NCBI RefSeq assembly: GCF_026319365.1
Contig: NZ_JAPDMS010000003.1
Span: 310,001 to 374,000, forward strand
Direction of reading: 5' to 3'
Length of the DNA stretch: 64,000 nt
From: Methylophaga sp. OBS1
GTDB taxonomy: Bacteria > Pseudomonadota > Gammaproteobacteria > Nitrosococcales > Methylophagaceae
The stretch's first letter is position 1; each line of letters begins with the position of its first letter. The notes below the pieces were generated by a model that was not told the origin of the DNA, did not search any database, and saw only the letters and a list, made by a program, of their open reading frames with translations. Of this stretch, positions 56,011 through 64,000 are shown piece after piece. The position numbers and the translations under genes are program-made.

Positions 56011-56658
56011 GTGCTCATCCGTTCCGTTAACGTTTCTCTGCCGAAACAGGTTCAGCACAAAAACAAAACCGTCTCCACCGGTATCTTCAAGCAGCCGGTG
56101 ACAGGCCGCATAAAAATTAATCCACTCAATCTGGACGGTGATAAGCAGGTCGATTTGGTCAATCACGGTGGCGAGCATAAGGCCGTTTATGGATTTGCTG
56201 CTGAGCACTATTTATTCTGGCAACAGAAGCTGGGCCTGGCCACATTGCCCTTTGGCAAATTCGGTGAAAACCTGACTGTTGAGGGCCTCGACGAAGCCGA
56301 GCTGTGTATCGGTGACCGGCTCAAAGTCGGTCAGAGTCTGCTGGAGATTTCCCAGCCCCGGGTTCCCTGCTTCAAGCTGGGCATGGCCTTTGAGCGACAT
56401 GACATGCCGAGACTATTCGTAGAACAGGCAGCAACGGGTATTTACTTCAGAGTCATAGAAACCGGCTTAGTCGCCGCTGGCGATGTGGTCACCCTGGCTG
56501 AGCCTCATCCGGCCAAACTCAGCGTCCAGCGTTTATTCCGCGCCTATTTCGATAAAAGCCTGCCGCTAAACGAAAAAACGCCTGTTTTGGAACAGGCGCT
56601 TAAGATTGGCGCGCTTTCGCACGAGTGGCGCGAGAAACTGGAAAAACGCCTCGCCTAG
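56011..56658 (+). CDS. MOSC domain protein, YiiM-like
   Basis: A 215-residue protein of the MOSC family, which binds the molybdenum cofactor. YiiM of E. coli reduces 6-N-hydroxylaminopurine. GDKQVDLVNHGGEHKAVYGFAAEHY, FGENLTVEGLDE, and QPRVPCFKLGMAF with the Mo-ligand Cys are clear; a C-terminal 3-alpha domain follows. The start is a GTG at 56011 without good Shine-Dalgarno. Its stop shares CTAG with the stop of the gene on the other strand. Confidence 0.88.
   Translation: MLIRSVNVSLPKQVQHKNKTVSTGIFKQPVTGRIKINPLNLDGDKQVDLVNHGGEHKAVYGFAAEHYLFWQQKLGLATLPFGKFGENLTVEGLDEAELCIGDRLKVGQSLLEISQPRVPCFKLGMAFERHDMPRLFVEQAATGIYFRVIETGLVAAGDVVTLAEPHPAKLSVQRLFRAYFDKSLPLNEKTPVLEQALKIGALSHEWREKLEKRLA
56573..56598 (-). 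terminator. Rho-independent terminator of the alaC-hom-thrC run, inside the MOSC gene
   Basis: Minus strand: CGCCTGTT-CCAA-AACAGGCG then TTTTTT. A perfect 8-bp stem with tetraloop and six T, 57 bases past the stop of the membrane-protein gene, and wholly inside the coding sequence of the convergent gene. Confidence 0.88.
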
Positions 56659-57173
56659 TCCTCAACCGGTGACGGCTCAACACCCAGAAAACGGCGTAAG
56701 GCCCAGCCTGGAAGCGTGCCAACGCGGGCATGATGCAGTGAATCAGACTCAATCACGATCAGCACCAGCACCGACACCAATGTAGGCAACAGGCTAAGGC
56801 CACCCACCATGCCGTATACCATTTCTTTCATCATGCCCAGATAGGTTTTACCCACCCAGCCCAGAATGGCAACGCTGGTGACGACCGACAGTACAATCAG
56901 AAAGACCTTACTCCAGCGACGGGCAATCTGCCAGTGAGCCCAGACAAACTCACTGTCCTCGCGTCGGATATGACCCGAGCGGAAGTAGGTATAACCCAGC
57001 GCAGCGAAAGAGAGCAGTGGTACCAGCAGAAGATACTTGATATAAGCCGGTCCAAACGTCGAAATCGCGGTAAAAATGAGAATATGATTACCGATGAGAT
57101 TACTCAGAAAAATATCATGCGGCCGCTTGGCCAGCAGTCTTTCTGTTTCGCTTGGTTCCGGCAGATTGCTCAT
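56655..57173 (-). CDS. Membrane protein of unknown function
   Basis: A 172-residue inner-membrane protein with four predicted helices (IGNHILIFTAISTFG, IKYLLLVPLLSFAALGY, VFLIVLSVVTSVAILGWVG, GGLSLLPTLVSVLVLIVI) and short charged ends. The ATG at 57173 (MSNLPEP) lies 4 bases past the thrC stop; the frame open to 57233 would overlap thrC. It may be the last gene of the threonine operon. No family recognised. Confidence 0.72.
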   Translation of the reverse strand: MSNLPEPSETERLLAKRPHDIFLSNLIGNHILIFTAISTFGPAYIKYLLLVPLLSFAALGYTYFRSGHIRREDSEFVWAHWQIARRWSKVFLIVLSVVTSVAILGWVGKTYLGMMKEMVYGMVGGLSLLPTLVSVLVLIVIESDSLHHARVGTLPGWALRRFLGVEPSPVED

Positions 57174-57177
57174 GACG

Positions 57178-58323
57178 CTACTGTGCCATATTTTGAATGA
57201 TCGCGTCACGCACTGATTCAAGGTTGGCATCAACGGTGACGACCGCTGACGTGCTTTGCTTGATGGCGGTATCGGGATCTTTCAGACCATGGCCGGTCAG
57301 GGTACAGACAATCGTGCTGCCTTCCGGAATCTTGCCATTTTTAACATCACGCAGGGCGCCGGCCAGTGAAGTCGCTGAAGCCGGTTCGCAGAATACGCCC
57401 TCTTTTTCCGCCAGTAGTTTCTGTGCTGCCAGAATTTCTTCATCGCTGCACTCATCGAACCAGCCACCGGATTCTTCCTTAACCTGCCAGGCTTTATCCC
57501 AGCTCTGTGGGTGACCGATGCGAATGGCAGTGGCCACAGTTTCCGGATCGTCCACCATGTGACCACGCATAAACGGCGCGCTGCCGGAGGCCTGATAACC
57601 AATCATTTTCGGACGGTTACCGACAATGGCACCACCGGCATATTTGCATTTACCGTCACAGTAAGCACAGGCATCGGTGACATGGTCGCCGGAATCGCAG
57701 GAATATTCGCAGTAGCCAATCCAGTGGGCGGTGATATTACCGGCGTTACCGACCGGCAGACAGTGGTAATCCGGTGCCCGTCCCAGTTCTTCGACGATTT
57801 CGAAGGCTGCCGTTTTCTGTCCCTGCAGACGATAGGGGTTAATCGAGTTAACGATAGTGACCGGGGCATGGTCGGCGACTTCCTTGACAAGGCGCATACC
57901 CTCGTCAAAGTTGCCTTTGATCTGAATCACGGTGGCGCCGTGCATCATTGCCTGTGCCAGTTTGCCCTGAGCGATTTTGCCATCAGGAATCAGTACGAAC
58001 GCCGCAATACCGGCACGGGCCGCATACGCGGCTGCCGCCGCCGAAGTGTTACCGGTAGAGGCACAGATAATCGCTTTGCTGCCTTCCTCTACGGCTTTGG
58101 TCACGGCCATGGTCATACCACGGTCCTTGAACGACCCGGTCGGATTCAGACCCTCAAATTTGACATAAATATCGACATCCTTACCCAGCTCTTTGGCAAT
58201 GTGGTTGAGCTTGATAAGCGGTGTATTCCCTTCGCCCAGGCTAATCAGGCGAGTGTCGTCATTGACCGGCAGTCGATCGCGATAGCGTTCAATCAGTCCA
58301 GTGTAACGGGGGCGAAATGACAT
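57178..58323 (-). CDS. thrC: Threonine synthase with Cys-rich insertion
   Basis: PLP enzyme making threonine from O-phosphohomoserine. The PLP Lys66 is in [27 protein letters not shown] and the phosphate loop [10 protein letters not shown] are normal. After [13 protein letters not shown] an insertion with Cys205, 209, 219, 222 and 226 replaces the usual short loop, before the regular [10 protein letters not shown]. The Cys pattern suggests zinc or an iron-sulfur cluster. It has 381 residues versus about 350 for the short class. It is 39 bases after hom. Confidence 0.95.
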   Translation of the reverse strand: MSFRPRYTGLIERYRDRLPVNDDTRLISLGEGNTPLIKLNHIAKELGKDVDIYVKFEGLNPTGSFKDRGMTMAVTKAVEEGSKAIICASTGNTSAAAAAYAARAGIAAFVLIPDGKIAQGKLAQAMMHGATVIQIKGNFDEGMRLVKEVADHAPVTIVNSINPYRLQGQKTAAFEIVEELGRAPDYHCLPVGNAGNITAHWIGYCEYSCDSGDHVTDACAYCDGKCKYAGGAIVGNRPKMIGYQASGSAPFMRGHMVDDPETVATAIRIGHPQSWDKAWQVKEESGGWFDECSDEEILAAQKLLAEKEGVFCEPASATSLAGALRDVKNGKIPEGSTIVCTLTGHGLKDPDTAIKQSTSAVVTVDANLESVRDAIIQNMAQ

Positions 58324-58362
58324 AGTGTTTTCCTCTAAACTAAATTCGGTGGGCGGACTTCA

Positions 58363-59676
58363 TTAACCACCCAGAGATTCCATGCGAATGCGCATTATGG
58401 AATCAGGCACAGTATCCAATGCCTCAATCTGACTGATGGCGCGGTCCATATTTTTCTCGACCACGGCCTGCGTCAGCATGATGATGGGCACCATGCCTTC
58501 GTGTTCTTCGGGTTGTTTCTGCAGGATGGCTTCGATATTAATTTCTTCTGCACTCAAAATACGGGTGATATCGGCCAGCACGCCTGGTTTATCCAGGGTA
58601 TGAATGCGCAGATAATAAGAGGTGACCACCTCATCCATAGGCAGAATCGGTGTGTCTTTCAACGCATCGGGCTGGAAGGCCAGATGCGGCACACGATTTT
58701 CCGGATCAGTAGTCAGCGCACGGACGATATCAACAATGTCGGCCACTACAGCTGATGCGGTTGCATCGGAGCCGGCACCGGCACCGTAATATAACGTGGG
58801 ACCGACCGCATCACCTTTTACGACAACGGCATTCATCACGCCGTTCACATTAGCAATCAAGCGACGCTGCGGGATGAGCGTCGGGTGTACTCGCAGTTCG
58901 ACACCGGAAGCGGTTTTCTTGGCAATACCCAGATGCTTGATGCGATAGCCGAGTTCAGCGGCATACTGCACGTCTTCCTGCGAAATCTTGCTGATGCCTT
59001 CGGTATAGCATTTGTAATACTGCAGCGGAATACCAAAGGCGATGGACGCCATGATAGTCAGCTTGTGGGCCGCATCGATACCCTCGATATCAAAGGTAGG
59101 ATCGGCTTCCGCATAGCCCAGTGCCTGTGCTTCTGCCAGCACATCGGCAAAGTCGCGGCCTTTCTCACGCATTTCGGTGAGAATAAAGTTACCGGTGCCG
59201 TTAATGATGCCGGCCAGCCATTCGATACGGTTGCCTGCCAGGCCTTCACGCATGGCCTTGATGATGGGAATACCACCGGCCACGGCGGCTTCAAAGGCAA
59301 TGGTGACGCCTTTTTCCTGTGCCAGTTCAAACAGTTCGTTACCGTGCATCGCAATCAGCGCCTTGTTGGCTGTCACTACATGCTTGCCGTTCTCAATGGC
59401 TTTCACCACCAAGTCTTTAGCAATACCGGTGCCGCCGATGAGCTCAACCACGATCTGAATGTCGGGATCATTGATGACCTCAAAAGCATCATCCGTCAGG
59501 TTGATGTTTGAGGTATCGCAACTCTTGGGTTTATCCAGATCACGGTCAGCAACGCGATAAATTTCAATATCACGACCGGCACGACGACTGATTTCTCTTG
59601 AGTTGCGGGTCAGCACATTGACGGTACCACTACCGACCGTGCCCAGACCCAGGATTCCGATTTTTACTGATTGCAC
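58363..59676 (-). CDS. hom: Homoserine dehydrogenase
   Basis: Reduces aspartate semialdehyde to homoserine. N-terminal Rossmann GILGLGTVGSGT, catalytic domain with GGIPIIKAMREGLAGNRIEWLAGIINGTGNFIL, and C-terminal ACT domain (YYLRIHTLDKPGVLADITRIL) that normally senses threonine. It has 437 residues and is the monofunctional type, without aspartokinase. Between alaC (8 bases) and thrC (39 bases). Confidence 0.96.
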   Translation of the reverse strand: MQSVKIGILGLGTVGSGTVNVLTRNSREISRRAGRDIEIYRVADRDLDKPKSCDTSNINLTDDAFEVINDPDIQIVVELIGGTGIAKDLVVKAIENGKHVVTANKALIAMHGNELFELAQEKGVTIAFEAAVAGGIPIIKAMREGLAGNRIEWLAGIINGTGNFILTEMREKGRDFADVLAEAQALGYAEADPTFDIEGIDAAHKLTIMASIAFGIPLQYYKCYTEGISKISQEDVQYAAELGYRIKHLGIAKKTASGVELRVHPTLIPQRRLIANVNGVMNAVVVKGDAVGPTLYYGAGAGSDATASAVVADIVDIVRALTTDPENRVPHLAFQPDALKDTPILPMDEVVTSYYLRIHTLDKPGVLADITRILSAEEINIEAILQKQPEEHEGMVPIIMLTQAVVEKNMDRAISQIEALDTVPDSIMRIRMESLGG

Positions 59677-59684
59677 ACAGCCCC

Positions 59685-60863
59685 CTAAGCTTTTCTCATC
59701 ATGTCACGGATCCCGCGGATCGCCTGACGCGTACGATGTTCATTTTCAATCAAGCCAAAGCGAACATATTCATCGCCATATTCACCGAAACCGATACCGG
59801 GTGAAACAGCGACTTTCGCTTCTTTGAGTAGTTTTTTACTGAATTCCAGCGAGCCCATCTCACGATAACGTTCCGGAATGCGGGCCCAGACAAACATGGT
59901 GGCTTTGGGTTTCTCCACCTGCCAGCCAATGGCATTCAGGCCATCACAGAGCACATCACGGCGGCTCTTGTAGGTCGCCACGATCTCATCGACGCATTCC
60001 TGCGGACCGTCCAGCGCGGTAATCGCGGCCACCTGAATCGGTGTAAACATGCCGTAATCAAGGTAAGACTTCATCCGGGCCAGTGCCGCGATCAAGGTTG
60101 GGTTACCGGACATGAAGCCCACCCGCCAGCCGGGCATATTATAAGTCTTGGACAGCGTGTAAAACTCGACTGCGACTTCTTTGGCACCGGGTACCTGCAG
60201 AATGGACGGCGCTTTATAACCATCAAAGCAGATTTCGCCATAGGCCAGGTCGTGTACGACCCAGATCTGGTGTTCCTTGGCAAAAGCGACAATACGTTCG
60301 AAGAAAGGCAGATCCACGCATTGTGTCGTTGGATTGCCCGGGAAGTTTAACACCAGCATCTTGGGTTTAGGCCAGGAATCCTTGACCGACTTTTCCAACT
60401 CGGCAAAGAAGTCGACATCCGGTGTTAACGGCACATGGCGGATATCGGCACCAGCGATAACAAAGCCGTACGGGTGAATGGGGTAAGCCGGGTTGGGCAC
60501 CATAACAGCATCACCAGGCCCCATAGTCGCCAGGGCCAGATGGGCCAGACCCTCTTTAGAACCAATGGTGACGATGCATTCGCTGTCCGGATTCAGATCG
60601 ACATCGAACTTACGCTTATACCAGTCGCAACAGGCCTTACGCAGACGCGGGATACCCTTGGAGACAGAATAACGGTGAGTATCCGGTCGCTGAGCCGCCT
60701 CGACCAGCTTATCAACAATGTGGGCCGGAGCCGGTTTATCCGGGTTCCCCATGCCAAAGTCGATGATATCCTCACCACGCGCACGTGCTTTTGCTTTCAA
60801 ATCATTTACAATGTTGAAAACATAGGGCGGGAGGCGTTTGATTCTCGGAAACTCGTCGTTCAA
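59685..60863 (-). CDS. alaC: Alanine-synthesising aminotransferase, AlaC type
   Basis: Class I PLP aminotransferase of 392 residues. [23 protein letters not shown] start is typical of AlaC/YfdZ, with [20 protein letters not shown], and the Schiff-base Lys in [20 protein letters not shown]. It makes alanine from pyruvate and glutamate, and in many gammaproteobacteria it precedes hom and thrC. Confidence 0.93.
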   Translation of the reverse strand: MNDEFPRIKRLPPYVFNIVNDLKAKARARGEDIIDFGMGNPDKPAPAHIVDKLVEAAQRPDTHRYSVSKGIPRLRKACCDWYKRKFDVDLNPDSECIVTIGSKEGLAHLALATMGPGDAVMVPNPAYPIHPYGFVIAGADIRHVPLTPDVDFFAELEKSVKDSWPKPKMLVLNFPGNPTTQCVDLPFFERIVAFAKEHQIWVVHDLAYGEICFDGYKAPSILQVPGAKEVAVEFYTLSKTYNMPGWRVGFMSGNPTLIAALARMKSYLDYGMFTPIQVAAITALDGPQECVDEIVATYKSRRDVLCDGLNAIGWQVEKPKATMFVWARIPERYREMGSLEFSKKLLKEAKVAVSPGIGFGEYGDEYVRFGLIENEHRTRQAIRGIRDMMRKA

Positions 60864-60957
60864 CTGAATACCTGCGATTAGCTAAAACTGTCGGCAAACT
60901 AAGCAAAATAACTGAAATTCATCAACACTTCAAATTCATTTATCAGAAGCGAAACTC

Positions 60958-61803
60958 ATGAGCGAACAAGACGTATTTTACACCACTATCCTGGAGGAAC
61001 TGGACAGCGGCAAGCTTGTCCTGCCAACCCTTCCCGAAGTCGCGCTGCAAGTTCGGGAAGTCGTCGATGATCCCGAAGCCACTGCTAAACAACTGGCCGA
61101 TATCATCACCACAGATGCGGCGCTGTCTGCACGTCTGCTGAAAGTCGCCAACAGCCCGTTATACCGCGGCCGGGTGGCTATCGACAGTGTACAGATGGCG
61201 GTTTCCCGGCTGGGGCTGTCGATGGTACGCAACCTGGTCACCAGTCTGGTGATGGAACAGATGTTCCAGGCAACCAACAGTCGTTTAGACAAACGTTTGC
61301 GCAGCCTTTGGGAACAAAGCACCAGAGTCGCGGCGGCTTCTCAGGTCATTGCTGCCAAACTCAACGGCATCAGAACCGATGAAGCGATGCTGGCCGGTCT
61401 GATTCACGCCATTGGCGTGCTGCCTATCCTGATGAAGGCCGATGAAGATGGTGATCTTATCAGAGACAACAAAAAACTGGATCAATTGATTGATAATCTT
61501 TATCCGCGTCTGGGTTCTGCCATTCTGAAGAAATGGGAATTCCCGGATAATCTGGTGGCTGTGGCCCGTGAGCATGCCAATCTTAACCGTAACAGCGGAG
61601 ACAACGGTCCGGATCTGGTTGATGTGGTCCAGGTTGCTGTCCTGCAAAGCTACAACGGCACGGACAAAGCGATTGATCCGGTAAGGTTGAACGACGTGGT
61701 CTCATTCAAACAGGTTGGTGCCGATACTGGCTTCAGCGTTGAAGAACTGGATGAAGACAGCGAGGAATACCGTGAAGCCCTCGCCCTCTTTAACATGACC
61801 TGA
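60958..61803 (+). CDS. HDOD domain protein
   Basis: A 281-residue single-domain HDOD protein, second in this window. LPTLPEVALQVREVVDDPEATAKQLADIITTDAALSARLLKVANSPLYRG and AGLIHAIGVLPIL are typical; the HD pair is replaced (HAIG), so no phosphohydrolase activity is expected. It is divergent from alaC and ends with a strong terminator, so it is a single-gene unit. Confidence 0.87.
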   Translation: MSEQDVFYTTILEELDSGKLVLPTLPEVALQVREVVDDPEATAKQLADIITTDAALSARLLKVANSPLYRGRVAIDSVQMAVSRLGLSMVRNLVTSLVMEQMFQATNSRLDKRLRSLWEQSTRVAAASQVIAAKLNGIRTDEAMLAGLIHAIGVLPILMKADEDGDLIRDNKKLDQLIDNLYPRLGSAILKKWEFPDNLVAVAREHANLNRNSGDNGPDLVDVVQVAVLQSYNGTDKAIDPVRLNDVVSFKQVGADTGFSVEELDEDSEEYREALALFNMT

Positions 61804-61827
61804 TTCACTTCACTGATCACGAACCCA

Positions 61828-61851
61828 AACCCGGCCTGTGCCGGGTTTTTT
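61828..61851 (+). terminator. Rho-independent terminator after the HDOD gene
   Basis: AACCCGGC-CTGT-GCCGGGTT followed by TTTT. Perfect 8-bp stem with a tetraloop, 25 bases past the stop. Confidence 0.93.
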
Positions 61852-61969
61852 ATTGCTGTGATGAAGCTGGCAGAGCTTGATGCGCAGGCCCGGCTGCATT
61901 TTCAATACGAACGATAGACCGGTTTTTGTTGACTATTTTAATGAAGCTCAATAAAGCAAGGAGTGATGA

Positions 61970-62503
61970 ATGAGAATAGGCTACGCACGAGAAAGCCGGC
62001 AGGGTCAGCCTCTGCAGATGCAAATCGACAAACTCAAAGACTGTGACACTGTGTTTAAAGAGAAAACCGGAAATAGCGACCAGCAGGAAACACTGGACGC
62101 CTGTCTGGACGCCCTTCACAACGGTGATGTGCTGGTGGTGACCCGGCTTGACAGACTGGCTGATAACACAGTCAAACTGGCACAAATCGCCGAAAGACTG
62201 CAGAAGCAGGGAATCGATCTGGTGGTTCAGGATCAGGCCATCGACACCCGTAAGGACCCCAATGATGCCGCGCTGAAGGTAATGAGCGCGATGACGGCCC
62301 TGCGCGAACCTGACGCTGAGTCAGTGTCCGCCAGTGTCACACCGATACACAACGGCAAAGCCATGGCTAGTCACACCGGTGTTCAACTGTCGAAAGAACA
62401 GATCGCCGAGATGCAGTATCGAATCGCCTGCGGTGAGGAAGTTTCGGAGCTTTGCGATGAGTACAACATCAGCATTCCAACTTTTTACCACCTGACCGAT
62501 TAA
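61970..62503 (+). CDS. Degenerate serine recombinase (resolvase/invertase family)
   Basis: A 177-residue protein with the resolvase N-domain: IGYARESRQGQ (catalytic Ser9 kept), ALHNGDVLVVTRLDRLADN, LQKQGIDLVVQDQAIDT. The second Arg of the LDRLxR site is Asp (65), and the arginine-rich E helix (FERDLIRERT in resolvases) is replaced by REPDAESVSASV. A C-terminal helix-turn-helix (QIAEMQYRIACGEEVSELCDEYNISIPTFY) is intact. DNA binding is likely, strand exchange doubtful. GGAG lies seven bases before the ATG. No res site or inverted repeats were found beside it. Confidence 0.82.
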   Translation: MRIGYARESRQGQPLQMQIDKLKDCDTVFKEKTGNSDQQETLDACLDALHNGDVLVVTRLDRLADNTVKLAQIAERLQKQGIDLVVQDQAIDTRKDPNDAALKVMSAMTALREPDAESVSASVTPIHNGKAMASHTGVQLSKEQIAEMQYRIACGEEVSELCDEYNISIPTFYHLTD

Positions 62504-62553
62504 CCGGGGCTATGTCAGCAAAACTGGTTATTTCAGTATGGGCTGTGTAATTT

Positions 62554-63096
62554 ATGCTGAAAAGCCACCTACAAACGCTGCTGATTAAGATGCCCAAAAT
62601 CCCTGCTTCCCTGCCACCGTTACGCTGTGTTTCTGTGTTACTGCTTCTGACACTGCTCACAGGCTGTAGTAGCAGCCCCAAAATCACCTCACCGGCTTTT
62701 GAACCGGAATTCCATTCATCGACACAGGGGGCAGAGATAACGCTGTCCCGACTTTATCAGCAGCATGATAACTGGCGCGGCACCCCCTACCGCCTGGGTG
62801 GCCAGAGCCGGAGTGGTATAGACTGTTCGGCCTTTGTACAAATTACCTATCAGGATGTATTCGGGCTCAGACTACCCAGAACCACGTCACAGCAAATCCG
62901 GGCGGGTCAGCAGATTAATAAATCCGACCTTCAGGCCGGTGACCTGGTGTTTTTCCGCAACGGGAATCATGTCGGCATTTACCTGGAAGATGATCGCTTT
63001 CTGCACGCCTCAACGCGTCTGGGCGTGACGATTTCCAGCCTGAATAATATCTACTGGTCGCGCAAGTACTGGCGCTCCATCCGGGTCAGGGATTAG
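62554..63096 (+). CDS. NlpC/P60 family lipoprotein, Spr/MepS-like peptidase
   Basis: Predicted outer-membrane lipoprotein (lipobox LLTGC, Cys38) with a murein endopeptidase domain. The triad is Cys91 in GIDCSAFVQ, His139 in GNHVGIYL and His151 in FLHASTRLGV, as in E. coli MepS. At 180 residues it is close to MepS (188). The ATG at 62554 gives a long signal peptide; one at 62590 gives 168 residues and a standard one. Neither has a good Shine-Dalgarno. Confidence 0.88.
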   Translation: MLKSHLQTLLIKMPKIPASLPPLRCVSVLLLLTLLTGCSSSPKITSPAFEPEFHSSTQGAEITLSRLYQQHDNWRGTPYRLGGQSRSGIDCSAFVQITYQDVFGLRLPRTTSQQIRAGQQINKSDLQAGDLVFFRNGNHVGIYLEDDRFLHASTRLGVTISSLNNIYWSRKYWRSIRVRD

Positions 63097-63109
63097 AGGC
63101 TGTCTGACA

Positions 63110-63520
63110 TCAACGCCCTGTTGTTGACACACTGTATCCGGTTGCCGACACATTGAGTGACAGTGACACCGGTTCCTCTGTTTCAAGACTGATCACCACA
63201 GGAATCAGGGGATAAGACGTCTTTTGATTTCGCTGCTGAAAAAATAGCTGATTTCTCAACACCAGCCGGTATACTCCGCGATGATCGTGACCGGGCAGAA
63301 ATCCCGCTATTTGACCCTGATTATCTGTGACCTGACTGTCTACCAGCCGCCAGGTTGAGGGGGTCTCACTGAAGTGAAACAGAACTACCTGCATCCCCTC
63401 GGCCGGTTACCCCGTCTCGTCGATCACCGTCAGACTGAGTTGATAGTCCGACTCCTCCGCCATTAGCGGCGACGCCACAAGCAGAAACCCCGTTAATAAG
63501 AGCGCGCTAGACCCAATCAC
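63110..63520 (-). pseudogene. Transthyretin/5-hydroxyisourate-hydrolase-like gene with in-frame stop
   Basis: A 137-codon frame from the GTG at 63520 (overlapping the previous stop) encodes a signal peptide (LLLTGFLLVASPLMA), then LSLTVIDETG, a TAA at 63407-63409, and PAEGMQVVLFHFSE, which continues the same transthyretin-like beta strand pattern (VTDNQGQIAGFLPG, YRLVL, YPLIPVVISL, GYSVSTTGR). The reading across the stop is seamless, so this is one gene broken by a single nonsense codon or a sequencing error. The catalytic His residues and YRGS tail of true hydrolases are missing, so it may be a non-enzymatic family member. Confidence 0.75.
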
Positions 63521-63837
63521 TGGGAGCGATAAATGGTTTCATATTCCGCATTTTCCAGTCGCGGATCATCAATCGCTACACACTGGAAGGTGATGTCATA
63601 GCGATAACGCACTTGGTGCTGTTTGAAAATTTTGGTCACCAGCAGCGCCTTATTCATTTCTTTGCAGTGATGCTCAGCCAGCCCCAGCGCGGTGCCTTTG
63701 GCAGTAGTATCATCCATATCGCTGACATTGATGGTATAAGTGTCGCCGGCCAGAGTGCGGACACCGGACGTTTTAACACCACAGGCCGTAACCATGATTA
63801 ACGCCAGCAAAGTGGCGGTGACAGTAATTGTTTTCAT
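63517..63837 (-). CDS. Small lipoprotein of unknown function
   Basis: A 106-residue predicted lipoprotein: signal MKTITVTATLLALIMVTAC with lipobox VTAC (Cys19), then a short mature domain with GLAEHHCKEMNKALLVTKIFKQHQVRYRYDITFQCV. The two Cys may form a disulfide. GAGGAG lies before the ATG. Its stop overlaps the GTG of the broken transthyretin-like gene, so the two form an operon. No named family recognised. Confidence 0.75.
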   Translation of the reverse strand: MKTITVTATLLALIMVTACGVKTSGVRTLAGDTYTINVSDMDDTTAKGTALGLAEHHCKEMNKALLVTKIFKQHQVRYRYDITFQCVAIDDPRLENAEYETIYRSQ

Positions 63838-63933
63838 TGTGACTCCTCAATTAACAGCCACTCCCCGGTGGCAGCGTTACGGTGATTATTATCATCGTAA
63901 GCGCAGGCGGCGACAATGCTTTTCCATACTGGC

Positions 63934-64000
63934 TCAGTGAAAGAAAATCACCGTCACACCTGCGGCATAACTCAATAGCACCAGCACGCCTTCAAAGCCG
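63934..64000 (-). CDS. C-terminus of an unidentified membrane protein (cut by window edge)
   Basis: The last 21 codons of a minus-strand gene, GFEGVLVLLSYAAGVTVIFFH and a TGA. The hydrophobic sequence looks like a terminal membrane helix. Too short to assign. Confidence 0.4.
   Translation of the reverse strand, partial: GFEGVLVLLSYAAGVTVIFFH

Noticed and set aside
1..64000. CRISPR array, tRNA/rRNA gene, prophage or intact IS element
   Set aside because: No regularly spaced repeats, no cloverleaf or rRNA-like sequence, and no transposase or phage structural genes were seen.

Overview
The window is a stretch of chromosome from a gammaproteobacterium. The evidence is the set of core genes and their order: rne divergent from rluC; yicC, gmk, rpoZ, spoT, ridA and recG on one strand; rph-rdgB-hemW; slyX; tmcA; nhaP2; ubiC-ubiA; and a bioB-F-H-C-D cluster. 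Proteins resemble those of Methylophaga/Piscirickettsiaceae-type marine methylotrophs, but no methylotrophy gene lies here, so the genus is inference only. There is no rRNA, tRNA, CRISPR array, prophage or intact insertion sequence. Coding density is high, and most neighbours overlap by 1-4 bases or sit within 10 bases of each other.

Layout. 1-946: start of rne (minus) with a long structured leader. 947-4570: rluC, a HAD phosphatase, an SppA-type peptidase, a 45-residue ORF and an HDOD protein, nearly all translationally coupled. 4610-7743: adk (zinc-lid type), then a PfkB kinase, a Rieske ferredoxin and a metal-efflux-type permease with a His-rich tail. 7724-13655 (minus): metH-slyX-tmcA. 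13804-19347 (minus): chemoreceptor, NhaP2 antiporter, LEA-type lipoprotein and a small secreted protein with two His/Met repeats. 19569-22048: leuA (minus) and an Lrp/AsnC regulator (plus), divergent around a likely Lrp box. 22052-23968 (minus): RarD, an alkyltransferase-like protein and a LysE exporter. 24054-30146: a PP2C/kinase fusion, a secreted beta-propeller lyase-like protein, PhoH and a PilZ-like protein. 30161-34404 (minus): RND pump and its adaptor.

35176-40357 (minus): bioB-bioF-bioH-bioC-bioD followed directly by a LapG-like lipoprotein. 40401-42774: comF, a structured intergenic element, a diguanylate cyclase and an overlapping ion channel. 42835-52396 (minus): housekeeping run from yicC down to ubiA, a miniature chemoreceptor-like protein and a secreted nuclease. 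52504-56658: rph, rdgB, lipoprotein, hemW, small secreted protein and a MOSC protein. 56655-60863 (minus): alaC-hom-thrC and a membrane protein. 60958-64000: second HDOD protein, a degenerate serine recombinase, an NlpC/P60 lipoprotein, a transthyretin-like gene broken by an in-frame stop, and a small lipoprotein.

The most unusual items are: a stand-alone chemoreceptor-tip-like protein in the ubi operon; a LapG-type cysteine protease lipoprotein in the biotin operon; a Cys5 cluster inserted into threonine synthase; a structured, possibly repeated element after comF; a resolvase lacking a key arginine; and a stop-interrupted transthyretin-like gene.
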